Shown piece by piece: positions 22,100 through 32,061 of a DNA stretch of 64,000 nucleotides (position 1 is the stretch's first letter; each line of letters opens with the position of its first letter). The translations under genes were made by a program, and so were the position numbers. The stretch is from Argyresthia goedartella (lineage: Eukaryota > Arthropoda > Insecta > Lepidoptera > Argyresthiidae), in the NCBI GenBank assembly GCA_949825045.1, contig OX463807.1:12611501-12675500 (forward strand). The letters run 5' to 3'. The notes beneath the pieces were generated by a model. It had not been told where the DNA came from and did no database searches. It saw only the letters and a list, made by a program, of their open reading frames with translations.

Positions 22100-22309
22100 C
22101 ATCTTAGGTTGGGCTTAAAAGGAAAATACAAGAAGATATGATATCAGACATGTCAGTAAACAAAATTGATCATATGATTGCTCTGTGAGTACAATGTGAG
22201 TGCTTGGTAAAACTGTGCATAAAGTGTTTTAATTAAGTGTCAGGATGATCGAGCAAAATGTACTTGGCTTTGTTCTTCCACAGGTAATACAGCCGAGGAC
22301 GACTGAGTT

Positions 22310-22322
22310 GTCAGGTTGGCCG
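22310..22322 (+). promoter_or_regulatory. tRNA-Leu-5'-like motif directly before the 3' LTR
   Basis: GTCAGGTTGGCCG abuts the 3' LTR, where a polypurine tract is expected. It differs by one base from the 5' end of tRNA-Leu as I remember it (GTCAGGATGGCCG). No convincing polypurine tract is present just upstream. Confidence 0.5.
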
Positions 22323-22823
22323 TGTCGTAATATGATAGCAATAGTGACTTAATTAAGATATCACGATAGTTTATGCTGTAGTAATTAAGCTACATCGATA
22401 AGTACGGCGACACAAGCGATTTGTTTCATCGCTTAGGTTAAGCCACGAGTGCGGAGGTTAGGTGTGCGTGCTCAGTTTGCTATAAAAGGGGGCGCACGAT
22501 AGAACGCCGGTCATTCCGAGTCGAGCAGTCGTACGGAGCACACCTCCTCCGCCACTAGTGGACTAACCAGTCCCCGTAAATATTGTGATTAGTATACCCT
22601 ACAGGGTGTAATCAATTGTACAGGGTGTAGTACATAAATTCTGTTTGATTATTAATTAAATTTGTATCCACCGGAAGCTGTAATTTCTATTGCTCGAGTA
22701 TCCATACCCACATATACACCACCAATCATGCATACTGATAGAACTGGAGATGACGCACCACAACGACCCATCTCACCTATTCTGGGGACAACCCAGTCTA
22801 TCGCCTCTGACATTTCTGCGACA
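22323..22823 (+). repeat. Gypsy 3' LTR
   Basis: Identical by eye to 17156-17656, including TATA box, ATTAAA and the start codon of gag-pol (here at 22728). It is followed by the duplicated TATA and the rest of the mag-like LTR. Confidence 0.93.
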
Positions 22824-22827
22824 TATA

Positions 22828-22919
22828 TAATATAGCTCTAAGCACTATCCGGCCGCTTGTGCGTTCGCCAATAAACCAGTTCTATAACAGTCTCCGTTGT
22901 TTCCCTACGTATATCGCAC
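22828..22919 (+). repeat. mag-like 5' LTR, remainder
   Basis: This matches 31965-32056 with about four substitutions ('ccagttc' versus 'cgagtac', 'agtctcc' versus 'agcctcc', 'ttccc' versus 'tttcc'). Together with 17146-17155 it restores one LTR. Confidence 0.85.
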
Positions 22920-22931
22920 TGGCGACGAGGA
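22920..22931 (+). promoter_or_regulatory. mag-like primer binding site
   Basis: TGGCGACGAGGA begins right after the LTR and is complementary to the 3' end of tRNA-Ser(GCU) with CCA, as I know that tRNA. Confidence 0.7.
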
Positions 22932-23002
22932 ATGTAATTTACTGTGCGTGGCGATTCAGTTGTGATAGTAATTTGTGAGATACGCGCGTGTTAACGGTCA
23001 TC

Positions 23003-23870
23003 ATGCCTATTGGAAAAATTGATAATTTCGATTTGGCATCGCCAAAATGGACGCATTACGTAAATCGTATGAATCAATTCATGGCGCTCAATGCTATTGA
23101 GCCCGCTAAACAAGTGGCCACGTTGTTAACTTTGGTAGGCGAAGCTTATGTTTGACCTTTGTGTGCCGGATGCACCAGAGACAAAAAGCTATGATGAGTT
23201 GGTGCGCATTGTTAAAGACCATCTGGAGCCGAAGAGGTCAGAGATCGCAGAGCGGCAAACCTTCAGGCAGCGGCGCCAGGTGCCGGGCGAGAGTTTGAGC
23301 ATCTACCTGCAATGTTTAAAACATCTCGCCAGTACATGAAATTTTGGTGCGACTCTTGAGACCAACTTAAGGGATCAATTTGTTTCGGGTCTCGCGAGCG
23401 AGTTGATGCGCAGTCGTTTTTTTGCGGAGCCGGAATTACACCGGAAAAACATATATGAGGGCTGTTGAACCGGCGCTGGCGCTGGAGGCTGCTGAACGTC
23501 ACGCGGTGGAGTCTGCGGGCAGCTCGGGCGGGAGGGCGGCGTCGTGAGCGGGCACGGGCGCTGGTCCCTCAGGCGCGGCAGGCGCTGAGGGCGGAGGCAC
23601 AGGCGCTGGCCTCTCGGGCGCTTTAGGTGCTGAGGGCCGAGGCGCGGGCCTACATAGACTTGGCGCGGCGTCGGCTAGGGGCAGGCCGCGCGTCAACACG
23701 TCACGCCAACCATGCTGGAGGTGTGGCAGGCAGCAACATTCGGCTGACAAGTGCAAGTTCAAGAACTATAACTGTGATAAGTACAAGGTAACACACCGCA
23801 ATCAGTACTATTTTGACGAAGATTCGTAATCGGAAGGGAGTGATTTCTTTCATTTATCTGTAAACGGGTC
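23003..23870 (+). pseudogene. mag-like gag remnant
   Basis: From ATG 23003 the frame reads 'MPIGKIDNFDLASPKW' and 'MNQFMALNAIEPAKQ', a typical mag-type gag start, then shifts near 23148 to 'PDAPETKSYDELVRIVKDH' and 'GESLSIYLQCLKHLAS'. Stops follow at 23338 and later. The 23500-23720 stretch is GC-rich and low in complexity (Gly/Ala/Pro repeats on either strand). The zinc knuckle part is only hinted at by His/Cys codons near 23710-23760. Not translatable as one protein. Confidence 0.75.
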
Positions 23871-24518
23871 GCAAGATAAGGCAAATGAAGTCAAAGTGCT
23901 AGTTGAAAATGTTCCTTTGATGTTCGAAGTCGATACCGAAAGTAGAATTTCAGCAATAAATGAACAGTTGTATAATGAATGTTTCGGTAGTTATAAGATT
24001 ATTAAACATAATTTAAAACTGCGGTCATACACGGGTAATTCGATAATTCCGCTGGGTTTTATCAATGTAGGTGTGTGTGTGCCGGGCGAGGAGAGCGCGG
24101 GGGCTGCGCAAGCGGGCAGCGGGATCTCGCACGCTGCCTTTGTTCATAATACCTGGCAGTGGCCCGCCTCTGCTTGGCCGGACATGGCTACGTGAAATGG
24201 CACTTAAGAAAATAACAATAAGGATCAACCACATTGAACAAGATGATGAGTCCAGGCGGATTGTTAGGAATCTAGCTAAGGAATTCTCTGATGTTTTTGC
24301 TTCTGGCTTAGGAACTTGTACGAAACCATTCACTTTGAAACTAAAAGATAAAGAACCAATATTTTACAAAGCGCGTTATTTACCGTTAGCCTTACGTGAG
24401 CGAGTAGAAAAAGAGCTTATGCGCCTCAAGACTGAAGGTACTAATATGAGACTAGATCAATCCGATTACGAAATTCCGATAGTGCCAATTATTAAAAAAT
24501 GCGGTGGTATACGAATAT
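23871..24518 (+). pseudogene. mag-like pol, protease and start of RT
   Basis: The protease reads 'VPLMFEVDTESRISAINEQ'; the family's catalytic DTG/DSG is here DTE, a Gly-to-Glu change that should kill the enzyme. A GC-rich low-complexity insert (24085-24130) and a frameshift follow, then 'MALKKITIRIN', 'EFSDVFASGLGTCTKPFTL' and the RT start 'FYKARYLPLALRERVEKEL' and 'PIVPIIKKCGGIR'. The LINE insertion begins at 24519, in the middle of the RT finger. Confidence 0.75.
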
Positions 24519-24764
24519 TTATTTATTTTTATTTATTCATCAATTTATTTCAGATACAAATCCATATTTTAACACAAACTCAGGAATGATACACGAAACA
24601 AGGTATTAAATACAGAATCATTAAATAAATATGCATACATACACACAAACACACCATCACACACATAGGTACATGCTCCCATGCACACACACATACATTA
24701 CACATCCTTACTACATACACAATCATGCAAGCAGTACACAAATAGGAATACACAAATAGGTACA

Positions 24765-27510
24765 TTATTTTTTATTAGGAGCTAGATGTACACCTACCCA
24801 GTGTCTCATAATAGGGCTATCGATCCTATTTGCCAACACATCGAGAATCGTATGCGGGCTGCCATGCATACGACTCATTGTTGAGGCAATTCTTTTTCGC
24901 AGAATAGCAAAAAAGTCGTCGACTTTCGCCTCTGCGAACATGGTTGATGCGCTACAGAATCGCGGCAGAGCGCTGTAGGTCCTCTGCTTGTAGCTAACCC
25001 ACAGGCTGCAGTTGTAGAAGGTTTGACAGTATGCTCTGAACAATGTGAGTTTCACTTCTGGAGTGGACCGTGCAAACCTGTGAGCCAGCATGTTACATCG
25101 AACAGCCAGTGCCCTGCGCTCCCTTTCCATGTCCAGGTCATCTGTGAGCCTGTCCGTGACCATATGGCCCAGGTACTTAAATTCCGTGACTCCTTTTAAA
25201 GGAATGCCACAGAGCTGGACAGGTGGAACACTCGCTGGTGTTTTACTGCCAGCCATGAAAATTAGCAAATCACTTTTTTTTGCGTTGTACCATGTGATTC
25301 GGCATATGATCCACAGATCCCCAGTAGCTGCCTAAGCGCTCTGATTGAAGGGCTTAGCACCACCATGTCGTCTGTATAACTAATGTTATTTACCATGATG
25401 CCATCAACCGAGCACCCTACCATGGTGTTGCTAAGCTCCTCAATCAGTTTATTTATAAATAAATTAAGCAACTTGGGAGACGTTAGCCCACCCTGCCTTA
25501 TTCCGCAACTAAGCCTATAGTCTTGACTCAAGGCGCCTGCCCACCTGATAGCATTGCGTTGATTTTCATACCAGTTTTTAAACATGAAAATAAGCTCATC
25601 AGGTAGGGTGGTCTCCTTAGCCAGCTTATCCCAAATAATCTCGTAGTTTACGAGGTCAAAAGCCTTAGATAAGTCCAGAAAACAGGCGTATACTGGAGTC
25701 TTCCTATCTGTATAGTACCGGACAGTTTGCTTGAGAGACAAGATTGCACTCTCCGTGGACAGCCCGGCCCTAAAACCGAACTGTGCATCGTGCAAATGCA
25801 GATGTGCAGTTAGTTGTTTATCAAGTAAACTGTCCAGCACCTTCGCTACGATCGTTGCAAGTGAGATAGGCCGATAGTTTCCCTTATCACAGGCGTCTCC
25901 TGTCTTATTTTTTATAATAGGTACCACTATTGTTTTGATAAGATCCTCAGGCAGATATGAGTGCCCAATACAGGCATTAATAAACATTTTGAGAACTCTG
26001 GAGAGATGTACACCCGCATTCCTTAAGTGTTCCACACTCAACCCGTCATGTCCTGGCGACTTTCCTCGTTTCATACCGCGAATGGCCTTTTCCACATCTT
26101 TAATGGTGAATCAATGGTATTCACGTTCAAGAGCGTGATGGGTGTGAGTGTCGAACACCGGCGCAGTTGACACAGATAAAGGCATGACAGTAAAATGATC
26201 TTTAAACATATTAGCGATGTCTTTGTTGTCGGCCACGCCCTCCACGCTCTCGGGTTGGCTGGGCTTTGGGCTCAGTCTATTCGTTTGCTTCCAAAAGCTC
26301 TTGAAATCTTTGGCTTCATGACTTGTCGCTATTATGTCCATTTTTATACGATCACTATTGTCCAGACACCACTTCAGTTTGTTTTTAAATTCTTTTTTGG
26401 ACATTTTCATATTGTTATGAATATACCCTGCAGTAGGTTTTCCATACAATAGCCATGTCTGAAAATATAATCGAGCTTCTCTATGAAACCCCGCTACATG
26501 TTTGTTCCATCCTACAATATATATTTTGCTAGAAAGATCACGGCCGCGATAACTGCAGGTAGCGGCGTCACACAAAATACTGACTATGTTATTATATAAA
26601 TTACGTATTACTAATTTATGATCACTATTAGCACATAGCATATCACCACAATCAGTCAGCTCCGATGGAAAGTCAATGGATCTTAAGTGTCTATTACACA
26701 AATCTCCATTTGATATTCATCCCTATTCCCCCATATAACTTTACATTGTGTTGGAGTAGATGTGTTAATTGTAGGTAAAAGAACTAAGTCACATTCCATT
26801 TGCAGAGGAAAATGATCCGACCACGTAACGTCATACCGCACTTGAATGTTTCTAACAGTTTTATACGCTAAGCTGGTAGTTACGCAATGATCAAGCCACC
26901 TACTGCTACCGTGAGCGTCACTTATATAGGTATATGTGCTCGAGTTAATGCCGAGCGATTCTATGTCCGCACATATCCACTTTTGGTCAGAACTAAATTG
27001 TAGTAGTTCATGGCAGAACAACTCACCTGGGTGAGCGTTAAAATCCCCAAGTATGTTCATATTATCAGCGTTGTTGTCGTCCATAATAGCACTTAGTTCC
27101 GCTAGGCACTCAGTAAAATCTACAAGATTTTCTTTCGAGTCTGTAGGCATGTACACTGAAAAGAAAATGGCAGAACGACTTGCCAATTCATACTTTACAG
27201 CCACCAGTCGAACACTTTTACACTGGATAACCAAAATTCGGTCGAAAGCACTCTTACGCCATAAAATAGCGACACTTCCGTATGGTCTACCCCATATCAC
27301 TCCCGCCGATGTGTCCAAAGCTGATACTCCAGTAGCCGCGAAGTCAGGGTGGACGCTGCTTAGGTACGGTAGATCGTGGGGCATGAGCCAGGTTTCTTGG
27401 AGTGCCACAATGTCCATAGTAGTACATAGCTCTCTGATATGGTCTATGGCACTTAGTAAAGATTTACAGTTCAAGCTTGCCAGCTTCCAATAGCTGCGTT
27501 TTACCTGCGA
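24765..27510 (-). pseudogene. LINE ORF2: endonuclease plus reverse transcriptase, nearly intact
   Basis: The endonuclease (27510-26683) keeps 'DIVALQETWLMPHD' (Glu), 'NILGDFNAHPGEL' (Asp/Asn) and 'VTWSDHFPLQME' (Asp/His). A linker follows in a shifted frame (26701-26111). The RT (26095-25262) has 'GNYRPISLATIVAKVLD', 'YACFLDLSKAFDLVNYE', 'CGIRQGGLTSPKLLN' and the catalytic 'ISYTDDMVVLSP' (YTDD variant). A last shift leads to the C-terminal part (25268-24765) with 'EFKYLGHMVTDRLTDDL'. Three frameshifts are the only clear lesions, so the copy is fairly young. Clade not assigned. Confidence 0.85.
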
Positions 27511-27590
27511 CGAACATGTGTTTGCAAGGTAGGTGAATCGTTAGTGGTTTGCGCCGTGGAGGTCCCGTTATTTTTGAAAAAAAAAATATC

Positions 27591-28625
27591 TTCTAAAGAA
27601 AATAAAATAGAAATGACTTTATTAACACACATTATACAGTAGAGACAATTGATGATTACACTGTCATAGTGTTAATAGGACCTGGCTCACCAATGCTGAG
27701 CTCAGACGGGTCTCAGCTCAGCGCTGGTTTTCAGCCGGACCTTCGGAACACAGGACTACCACATACACACATAATTATAATAACAGTAAACTAAATAACA
27801 ACAATAGAGAAAACAATTTAACCCTGCCAAATACGTTTGCATGAGCTTTTAAACAGTAATAAAAATAAAAATAAATTATGAATGCGAAAAAATAAAAATA
27901 ATTACGCTTGATTAGGCTTAAGCTGAAAATTAAGCTTAGCTTAGCACACACACATATGAACACTATTGTTATAGTAGAATATTATATTGTAAGGGTAAGT
28001 TTTTTTTTTTGCCATTAAAGACCTAAAGAATAGTACATAATAATACAAGTGACACTGGTGGCCTTACAGTTTTGTCCTCTGCTCATCCAGGAGATATTTT
28101 TAAATGTTTTTTTAAATGTATCTTAATATATATGTACATAGGCAACCGCAAAGGTGGTGGCAGATCATTCCAAATTTTCGCTGATGCAAAACGAAAGCCC
28201 CCTCTGAATCCGCTGGTCCTGTGCCTAGGGATAGACAGTTTGTTCTCCTCCTTAGAACGTGTCCCTCTATTGTGGATGTTTTTCGTAAAACATAGCTTTT
28301 CGAATAAGTAGCCCGGCCTTTTTGAGTGTATTACTTTATATAATAGGCATGCACTATGAGATTTTCGTCGTGCTGACATCTTTGTGGACTCCATTTGTGT
28401 TTAAATAAGGGGTAACGTGGTCCCTCCTCTTGATATTGTAGCAGAACCTGGCACATGCGTTTTGCACTCTTTGTATTTCTTTCTCAGTCTTTTTAAAGAG
28501 GTGAGGCCCAAATACAGAATCGCAAAAATTGAATAGTGACAAAATCAGGGCCTCTGTCAGAGTTTCCCTAGTCTTAACATTAAGATTCTTACGTAGCCCA
28601 TACAAGATCTTTAGTCCAAAAATAC
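27591..28625 (-). mobile_element. 5'-truncated LINE tail inserted in ORF1 of the larger LINE
   Basis: The minus strand begins abruptly in the region after the RT ('LKILYGLRKNLNVKTRETL'), continues with 'RVQNACARFCYNIKRRDH' and, frameshifted, 'SARRKSHSACLLYKVIHS' and 'FRGGFRFASAKIWNDLPPP'. A 3' UTR holds 'ctgaaaaccagcgctgag' and ends with 'gttaataaagtcatttc' near 27610. The host ORF1 reads '...ALWPNGIF' before it; 'ggtattttt' before and 'gatatttttttttt' after look like an imperfect duplication. Jockey-like by motif style. Confidence 0.65.
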
Positions 28626-29783
28626 CATTAGGCCACAAAGCATCATCATCAAACAATGACAAGGTTTTCCTAGGTATATATATTTTGTAAGAATCATAGT
28701 TTTTAGGAACCCTCATTTTTTTTTTGTGGTAAGACTGTTATCTGGGTCTTTTCAAATATATATTCCGCCACATATCCGACTGAGGCTTCCTGCGTCACAT
28801 TATAAATAAACAGTGGGATTCTGACATCAGCAGCCTTGAATTTACACGACGGGCTGACCGTGGCTGTACCCTTTCTGCCCGAGAACCTGTTTTTCTTCTG
28901 TTTTCTTTGAACAGTCACCTATCCATTATCATTAGGTTCCGGTACTTTCGTCGCATTACAGCCCTCAACAACGGAGGCAGTATTCTCAGTGGACGGCGTT
29001 TGCAACCGCGGTGAGGCCTCACATGCGCGCTAGCTAGCCGCTGCCGTAGAAACCGCCGTGCGGGCCTCCACGCGCTTTGGCTCAGCCTTGGATAACAAAG
29101 ACAACTGAGACGGGTCGGGTTCATTGCGAGCTACGCTTGGGAAAGACGGGCGCGATGGTGTTATTATCGGCACACCATCATATGACGGTAGGGTAAGGTG
29201 CCGACTGTAAGATAGGTTCACCAGCCCCATGGGACCACTTTTTTGAGCGTCGAAGCTATCCTCCTGGCGATAAGCACCTCTCTTGTAATTGACGTTAGGC
29301 TCAATATCGCATTTTGCTTAGCAACTTTCAACTGGTTGAGCTCCAAATTCAGCTTATCTAATTGTTCGATGGTCACATATTCAGTTTCAGCGGTCTTTGC
29401 ATACTTATTTTGGATATCGCAAGGTCTCTTTGGATCAAGACGATTTCTTTAAGAAGCCTGGTAACATCTACATGATCAAAAGTGACCGGAGGTAATTTTT
29501 GAAGGTCACGCGCGACTCATATTGGCGTATCATCAGGATCGGTCTCTTTGATCAGACATATTATGTCATCCAAGTTCCTCTGGGTCTTCCCTTCTCGTCT
29601 TCTTGTGGTTTTTTTCTTCGAGACGGAATCGAATAAAAGGTTTTCGGCCTTTTCAATTTCTTCATCTGTAAAAGCCGTAGCACAAATTTGCACAAGGATT
29701 TCTTCCACCATAACATCCACTTTGTTTAGCACAAAGGCAAGCAATTCGCAAATCACTATGTTGCAGTTTTTGCATTTCAACAA
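28626..29783 (-). pseudogene. LINE ORF1, main part
   Basis: The minus-strand frame starts 'MLKCKNCNIVICELLAFV' (Cys-rich N-terminus), runs through 'EEIEKAENLLFDSVSKKK', and meets a nonsense codon at 29517-29519, then continues 'VARDLQKLPPVTFDHVDVT'. The middle is frame-disrupted, with a Pro/Ser/Thr-rich stretch near 29030-29230. The end reads 'CKFKAADVRIPLFIYNV' and 'PKNYDSYKIYIPRKTL'. This order of parts is known to me from ORF1 proteins of moth LINEs. Its last residues lie beyond the inserted tail, near 27590-27480. Confidence 0.65.
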
Positions 29784-29870
29784 TGAAGAGGTAATTGCCT
29801 CTGGTAGCCGATATCACTGCGCAAACGCGTAACCGATAACCCACACACGATGCGTGCGCGCGCGCGACTG

Positions 29871-30785
29871 ATATGCGGCGATTACAAAATTACAGACAAC
29901 CCTAAGTTGCAAAGAGAACCATATCCACTTCCTCGTATTGAAGAGCTGTATGCGGCACTTAGTGGGGGTCAAATATATTCCAAAATAGATTTGGCATATG
30001 CCTATGAACAGATGCTATTAAATAAAGATTCGCAGGCGTGTACTGCTATAAATACACACATAGGCACATTTGTATACCTTCGCACACCCTATGGTTTAAA
30101 CTGTATTCCGGAGAAGTTTCAAAAGCTAATCGAGGAGGTCGTTCGAGGGGTCCCTAGAACTGTGGTATTCCTTGATGACGTGCTGGTAGCAGGGATGACG
30201 ATGAAGGATCATTCAGATAATTTACGAGAAGTCTTTGCCCGCTTGCAAAATATGGGACTTAGAATTAAGTTATCCAAGTGTGATGAGGCTTTTACAAATA
30301 TAAAAAACATACTGTGTAGTGATCGATTGTTAGTGCATTACGATTCTAACTTACCGATGGTCCTAAGCGCTGACAGTAGCTCGGTCGGAGTGGGAAGCGT
30401 ATTAGCACATAGGTATCCTGATGGTTCTGAAAGACCAATCTGATATGCATCGCGTACTCTTAATAGCGCAGAGAAATCATACAGTCAACTACATAAGGAG
30501 GCTTTAGCGATATATTTCGGAGTGACTAAAAATCGTCAATACTTGTATGGAAGGAGGTCTGCGATTCGTACCGATCACAAGCCACTGGCATACATCTTCG
30601 GGCCGAAAATAGGCATTTCACAAACAGCGGCAAGTCGCCTACAACGTTACGCGGCGCGCCTAGCCGCGTATGACTTCACGGTGGAGTGGGTGCATTCGGC
30701 AAATAATGCGCCAGCGGACTGTTTATCGCGCTTGCCACTGTCGCGAGAAAGAGATGCATTGGTTGATTATCAAACAGTTTTGTAA
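29871..30785 (+). pseudogene. mag-like pol, remainder of RT and RNase H
   Basis: The RT resumes with 'ICGDYKITDNPKLQREPYP', 'GGQIYSKIDLAYAYEQM', 'PYGLNCIPEKFQKL' and the catalytic FLDD at 30168-30179. After 'LRIKLSKC' the protein jumps to 'DEAFTNIKNILCSDRLLVH', so the RT thumb (some 80 residues in related elements) is missing. RNase H follows after a stop at 30441: 'YSQLHKEALAIYFGVTK' and 'AIRTDHKPLAYIFGPK'. Confidence 0.8.
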
Positions 30786-31895
30786 ATGTTCTTTTTAGAA
30801 GAAGATTTTCCAGTTAGTGCGAAAGATGTAGCAAAATCCATAAAAGAGGATCCTATTTTGAGTAATATTTACAGGTACATAGTGGTCGGTTAGCCTCATG
30901 ACAGTCGAGCGAAGTCGAGTAGAGAACCTTATTTTAATCGAAAGAGTAATTTGCTTGTTGAGCAGGGTTGTATAGTTTATAACTATCGCATGGTGATTCC
31001 ACCAAAGTTCAGAAAGTTTGTAATGAATGAGTTACATGAAAGGACATTGAGGGGTCGTTAAAATGAAAAATACGGCTAGAAATTATGTTTACTAGCCCGG
31101 TATAGAGGCAAAGTGTAGGGCTTGCCCCGCGTGCCGGCAGCAGTGCCACGCCCCCCCTCACGCACCCCTCTCTCCCTGGGCATTTTCCTCGCGGCCCTGG
31201 CAGCGCCTGCACGCGGACTTTGCAGAGTATAGCGGTAAACATTATTTTGTTATAGTGGATGCTCACAGCAAATGGATTGAGGTTTTTGAGATAAACAGTA
31301 CAACCGCGAAATACGTAATAGAAAAATGCTGGGTCGGTGTCTGCGCGGACGCCTCGCTCGTCACGCTGTTTCCCGCGCCGGCGCCGGCACAGGCTGCGGG
31401 TTGCGTGATGGCGAGCCAGGGCGAGCAGTGCGAGCGAGCTGGCGGCACGCATCGGCATGTATCCGTTGGTGATAATGTTTTTGTTAGAAATTATTCTCGA
31501 AGAAATAACAAATGGGTTGAGGGTCGAGTGAGTGAACAGGTAGGACCGGCATCATTCAATATAGATGTGCCTACTAGAGGAATGACGCGAAGACACATAG
31601 ATCAAATTAATGACCCAAGAGTTGGTAAAAAACGATTTTCGCTCACACTCACCTCCGATGTTCATGCATCACCTCTGTTACCAGAGGTGACACGCACTGA
31701 TGATGCGAGCGTGGAGTTGGTGGATGCGCCGCCACCACAACTACCGCCACCATCACCATTGCCGATGGAGCCGACCTCTCATGTGGAAAGACCAGCTCCT
31801 CCGGACGATGAAGGGGCGGATGGAGCAGGGGCAGATATGGCGTTTAGTCATGGATATTCTCTCCAATTACGCCCTCGCGTCAACAGACCGCGTTA
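30786..31895 (+). pseudogene. mag-like integrase remnant and C-terminal tail
   Basis: After the RNase H stop, fragments of the integrase zinc region are seen ('ALPRVPAAVPRPPS'-like frames around 31110 are scrambled). The catalytic core start 'VDAHSKWIEVFEI' follows at 31256. A GC-rich stretch at 31340-31440 replaces most of the core. The C-terminal GPY/F-type end is readable: 'VGDNVFVRNYSRRNNKW', 'VGPASFNIDVPTRGMTRRH', then a Pro-rich tail. The second Asp and the Glu of the triad are not found. Confidence 0.7.
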
Positions 31896-31933
31896 GAAGA
31901 AAATTATGTAAATTTAGTTTTAATTTTATTGAT

Positions 31934-31949
31934 AAAATAAGAAAGGAAG
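31934..31949 (+). promoter_or_regulatory. mag-like polypurine tract
   Basis: 'aaaataagaaaggaag' lies three bases before the 3' LTR start (31953), where plus-strand priming is expected. Confidence 0.6.
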
Positions 31950-31952
31950 TGT

Positions 31953-32056
31953 TGGATATGTATATAATATAGCTCTAAGCACTATCCGGCCGCTTGTGCG
32001 TTCGCCAATAAACGAGTACTATAACAGCCTCCGTTGTTTTCCTACGTATATCGCAC
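31953..32056 (+). repeat. mag-like 3' LTR
   Basis: It pairs with 17146-17155 plus 22828-22919. It is followed at 32057-32061 by TGTTT, the partner of the left target duplication. Confidence 0.8.
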
Positions 32057-32061
32057 TGTTT

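Larger units (their letters stand above)
17156..22823 (+). mobile_element. Young, apparently intact Ty3/gypsy retrotransposon
   Basis: The 5668-base element has two 501-base LTRs that I find identical, with TGTCG...CGACA terminal inverted repeats and a 4-base TATA duplication (17152-17155 and 22824-22827). It contains one uninterrupted gag-pol frame with all enzyme motifs in the order protease, RT, RNase H, integrase, which defines Ty3/gypsy. No env frame is present. A hairpin array lies between pol and the 3' LTR. Identical LTRs and an open frame mean a very recent insertion. The clade is not assigned. Confidence 0.93.
24519..29870 (-). mobile_element. LINE inserted in mag pol (5' end intact)
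   Basis: On the minus strand the element starts near 29870 ('cagtcgcgcgcgcgcgc'), has ORF1 (29783 to about 28626 and on after 27590), ORF2 (about 27510-24765) and a 3' tail 'aataaataaaaataaat' at 24540-24519. ATAT flanks it on both sides (24515-24518, 29871-29874), either a short duplication or microhomology. The mag RT reads '...KKCGGIRI' before and 'ICGDYKITDNPKLQ' after it. A second LINE tail (27591-28625) interrupts it at the end of ORF1. Confidence 0.75.
17146..32056 (+). mobile_element. mag-like Ty3/gypsy element, degenerate, carrying nested insertions
   Basis: Short LTRs of about 104 bases (17146-17155 plus 22828-22919 on the left; 31953-32056 on the right) bound gag, pol and a polypurine tract. 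The left LTR is split by a younger gypsy element (17156-22823 with the duplicated TATA). The RT is split by a LINE (24519-29870). Short LTRs and the 'tggcgacgagga' PBS fit the Bombyx mag lineage as known to me. The two LTRs differ by a 2-base indel and about four substitutions, so the insertion is old. All reading frames are damaged. Confidence 0.8.

Noticed and set aside
21716..22322. env gene of an errantivirus-type element
   Set aside because: No long frame, signal peptide or membrane segment follows pol; only the hairpin array is present.
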